6,180 bases of DNA, taken from assembly GCA_025934635.1 (NCBI GenBank), contig JAICWX010000432.1:1-6180 (forward strand), read 5' to 3'. How positions within the stretch are numbered: position 1 is the first letter of the stretch; each line of letters starts with the position of its first letter. The notes beneath the pieces were generated by a model, which saw only the letters and a program-made list of their open reading frames with translations, made no database searches and was not told the DNA's origin. Origin of the DNA: Streptosporangiaceae bacterium (GTDB lineage Bacteria > Actinomycetota > Actinomycetes > Streptosporangiales > Streptosporangiaceae). Of this stretch, positions 4,831 through 6,180 are shown in pieces. A program made the position numbers and the translations under genes.

Positions 4831-6180
4831 GCGGTTCGGTGCAGCCTGAGCGGTGAAGAAGGCGCTGGACGCGCGCTGCCACAAGGACACCACCGCGGCG
4901 GCGCCGATCAGCCAGCCGATCAGGCTCAGCACCTTGGCCGGGCCGAGGCCGGCCTGCGGGCTGGCGGCCACGCCGAGCACCACCACGGTATTGAGCCCGA
5001 ACAGGATCGTGCCGGCCACCCGGGCCCCGTTCCGCCCCCGGCGGCAGGCCCGCGCGATGCCGAGCCACAGCGCGATCTCCGCGATGGCCATCAGGACAGC
5101 CAGGCCCGCCGCCCCGGCCAGGCGGTGGTCGCCGCCCGCGATGTATTCCGGGTGGGCCTTCACGATGCTGGCCGAGACGGTGATGACGCCGATCGCCCAG
5201 ACCAGCGCGTAGGCCGCCCCCGCGTACATCAGCCGGACCGCGGTGACCATGGTGGCGGGCATCGCGAGGACCGCGGCCGGCGCTCCCGCCCGGTACGGCT
5301 GCGGGTAACCGGCCTGCCCGCCGCCCGGCGGGAACCCGCCGCCCGGTGGATACCCCCGGGGCGCGGCGTACGGCGGTCCCGGCGCCTGCGCGCCGTTCCC
5401 TTGCGACTGGGCGTACCCCTGAGGCTGCGGATACCCCTGCGACACTGGGCCGGCCGGGGATGGGCCGGCCGGGGAAGCGGGCCCGGCCTGCGCGGTCGGC
5501 CCGCCATAGGGCCACCGCGGCGAAGGGGTCGGCGGGGCCTGTCCGGGCGGCGGGGCCGGACGGGGGGACGCGCCGCCGGCCGCGGGCCACCCGGCCGGAG
5601 CCGGCTGCGCGGCGGGCCGCCCCGGGTCCGACGGCGTGGTCGGCGGGGGAGCGGGGCTGGCCCAGGAGAACGCCTCGGGCGGCCGGCTGACGCTGCGCGT
5701 CTTGAGCTCGAGCCGGGCCTGGTACTCGCCGATCAGGCTGGTCACCGCCGACGGCCAGAACGCCACCGCGGACGGCCCGGTCGCGTCCAGCTGGGCGGCG
5801 AGCAGGCCGGACAGCGCCCGCAGCGTGGGCCGGTCGGCCGGGTTCTTGGCCAGGCAGGCGGCGAGCACCTCCCGGAGCTTCGGCGGGATCCGGTCCAGGG
5901 CCGGCTCGGCGTGCACCACCCGGTACAACACGGCAGCCGCCGTCCCGGTGCCGAACGGTCCCATCCCCGCCGCCCCGTAAGCGACCACGCAGGCCAGCGC
6001 GAACACGTCGCTCGCGGGCCCGGCGCCGCGGCCCTCGGCCTGCTCCGGCGACATGTAGCTGGGCGTGCCGAATACCACCCCGGCCGCGGTCAGCGAGGTC
6101 CCGTCGGCGGCCCGGGAGATACCGAAGTCGATCACCCGCGGCCCGTCGGTGGCCAGCAGGACGTTGGCCGGCTTGAGGTC
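4828..6180 (-). CDS. Membrane-anchored Ser/Thr protein kinase (5' end outside the window)
   Basis: The frame is open to the right edge, and the visible 450 residues begin DLKPANVLL, the catalytic loop of Hanks-type kinases (D1 as proton acceptor, N6 for magnesium). The magnesium-binding DFG is at 18-20, the activation segment has T28, T31 and GTP at 38-40, the APE motif appears as SPE (44-46), and conserved D58 and R117 follow. The catalytic lobe is therefore intact; the ATP-binding lobe lies outside. After the kinase domain, WPSAVTSLIGEY (about 142-153) resembles a segment common in actinobacterial kinases. A disordered Pro/Gly/Gln-rich linker (about 165-300) leads to four predicted membrane helices near 312-337, 354-378, 388-407 and 417-434, the first containing RLMYAGAAYA. 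Four helices would leave the C-terminus in the cytoplasm, with little extracellular sensing surface. GTG 6135 is not the start, since homology continues upstream. It is codirectional with kdpD, 171 bases away, and may phosphorylate neighbouring proteins; that is inference. Confidence 0.9.
   Translation of the reverse strand, partial: DLKPANVLLATDGPRVIDFGISRAADGTSLTAAGVVFGTPSYMSPEQAEGRGAGPASDVFALACVVAYGAAGMGPFGTGTAAAVLYRVVHAEPALDRIPPKLREVLAACLAKNPADRPTLRALSGLLAAQLDATGPSAVAFWPSAVTSLIGEYQARLELKTRSVSRPPEAFSWASPAPPPTTPSDPGRPAAQPAPAGWPAAGGASPRPAPPPGQAPPTPSPRWPYGGPTAQAGPASPAGPSPAGPVSQGYPQPQGYAQSQGNGAQAPGPPYAAPRGYPPGGGFPPGGGQAGYPQPYRAGAPAAVLAMPATMVTAVRLMYAGAAYALVWAIGVITVSASIVKAHPEYIAGGDHRLAGAAGLAVLMAIAEIALWLGIARACRRGRNGARVAGTILFGLNTVVVLGVAASPQAGLGPAKVLSLIGWLIGAAAVVSLWQRASSAFFTAQAAPNR
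5317..5352. repeat. 18-bp tandem repeat in the kinase linker
   Basis: CCCGCCGCCCGGCGGGA (5317-5333) is repeated as CCCGCCGCCCGGTGGAT (5335-5351) with an 18-bp period. It encodes two consecutive six-residue units, YPPGGG and FPPGGG, in the disordered linker before the first membrane helix. Copy number may vary between strains, changing linker length in steps of six residues without breaking the frame. Confidence 0.7.
5446..5475. repeat. Perfect 15-bp tandem duplication in the kinase linker
   Basis: TGGGCCGGCCGGGGA occurs twice in direct succession (5446-5460 and 5461-5475) without mismatch, encoding SPAGP-SPAGP in the kinase linker. The identity at third codon positions suggests a recent in-frame slippage duplication. 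Confidence 0.75.

Noticed and set aside
4814..5590. 258-codon minus-strand ORF inside the kinase gene
   Set aside because: It is an Arg/Gly/Pro-rich alternative frame of the kinase linker and membrane tail; the kinase frame carries the family signatures and the helices.
4828..6135. Taking GTG 6135 as the kinase start
   Set aside because: The 15 codons upstream read DLKPANVLL and onward, which is the conserved catalytic loop, so the gene must continue past 6180.
1..6180. Mobile element, phage or RNA gene
   Set aside because: No transposase, integrase, terminal inverted repeats with target duplication, tRNA-like cloverleaf or rRNA segment was seen, and base composition is even throughout.

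Overview
The window comes from a very GC-rich actinobacterium. G or C dominates third codon positions in every gene called, GTG starts occur, and the Ser/Thr kinase with a Pro/Gly/Gln-rich linker and a multi-pass membrane tail is typical of filamentous Actinomycetota. The genus cannot be fixed from this sequence alone.

Layout. The left end carries the last codons of an unidentified plus-strand gene (2-64). A 57-residue membrane protein follows (129-302). A regulatory-looking gap of 285 bases (303-587) then leads to a short-chain dehydrogenase/reductase (588-1298, plus strand). Only two bases further on, facing it, is the end of a minus-strand two-component pair. This is kdpE (1301-2038) and kdpD (2035-4656), translated kdpD first, with a four-base GTGA overlap. 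Upstream of kdpD is a 171-base spacer (4657-4827) dense in repeats: an 8-bp-stem hairpin, a 22-bp-period direct repeat with a 12-bp palindrome, and a 14-bp triplication that contains the stop codon of the next gene. That gene (4828 to beyond 6180, minus strand) is a membrane-tethered Ser/Thr protein kinase. Its N-terminal half lies outside the window.

How the genes may work together. KdpD is a full-length sensor kinase with KdpD, USP, four-helix membrane, GAF-like, HisKA and HATPase parts, and KdpE is an OmpR-type response regulator. Together they should sense potassium or osmotic status and control transcription, classically of the kdpFABC potassium pump. No pump gene is present on either side inside the window; the gene upstream of kdpD is instead the Ser/Thr kinase, in the same direction. 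Whether kinase and two-component system are cotranscribed depends on the 171-base spacer, which has a possible promoter for kdpD and a possible terminator or operator hairpin. The SDR and the small membrane protein have no evident link to this module.

I did not find a clearly new system. The points most worth a second look are the kinase-kdpDE arrangement, the repeat-rich spacer with a stop codon in all three frames, a possible RBS-masking stem before kdpD, loss of the known c-di-AMP motif in KdpD, and the small membrane protein at 129-302.
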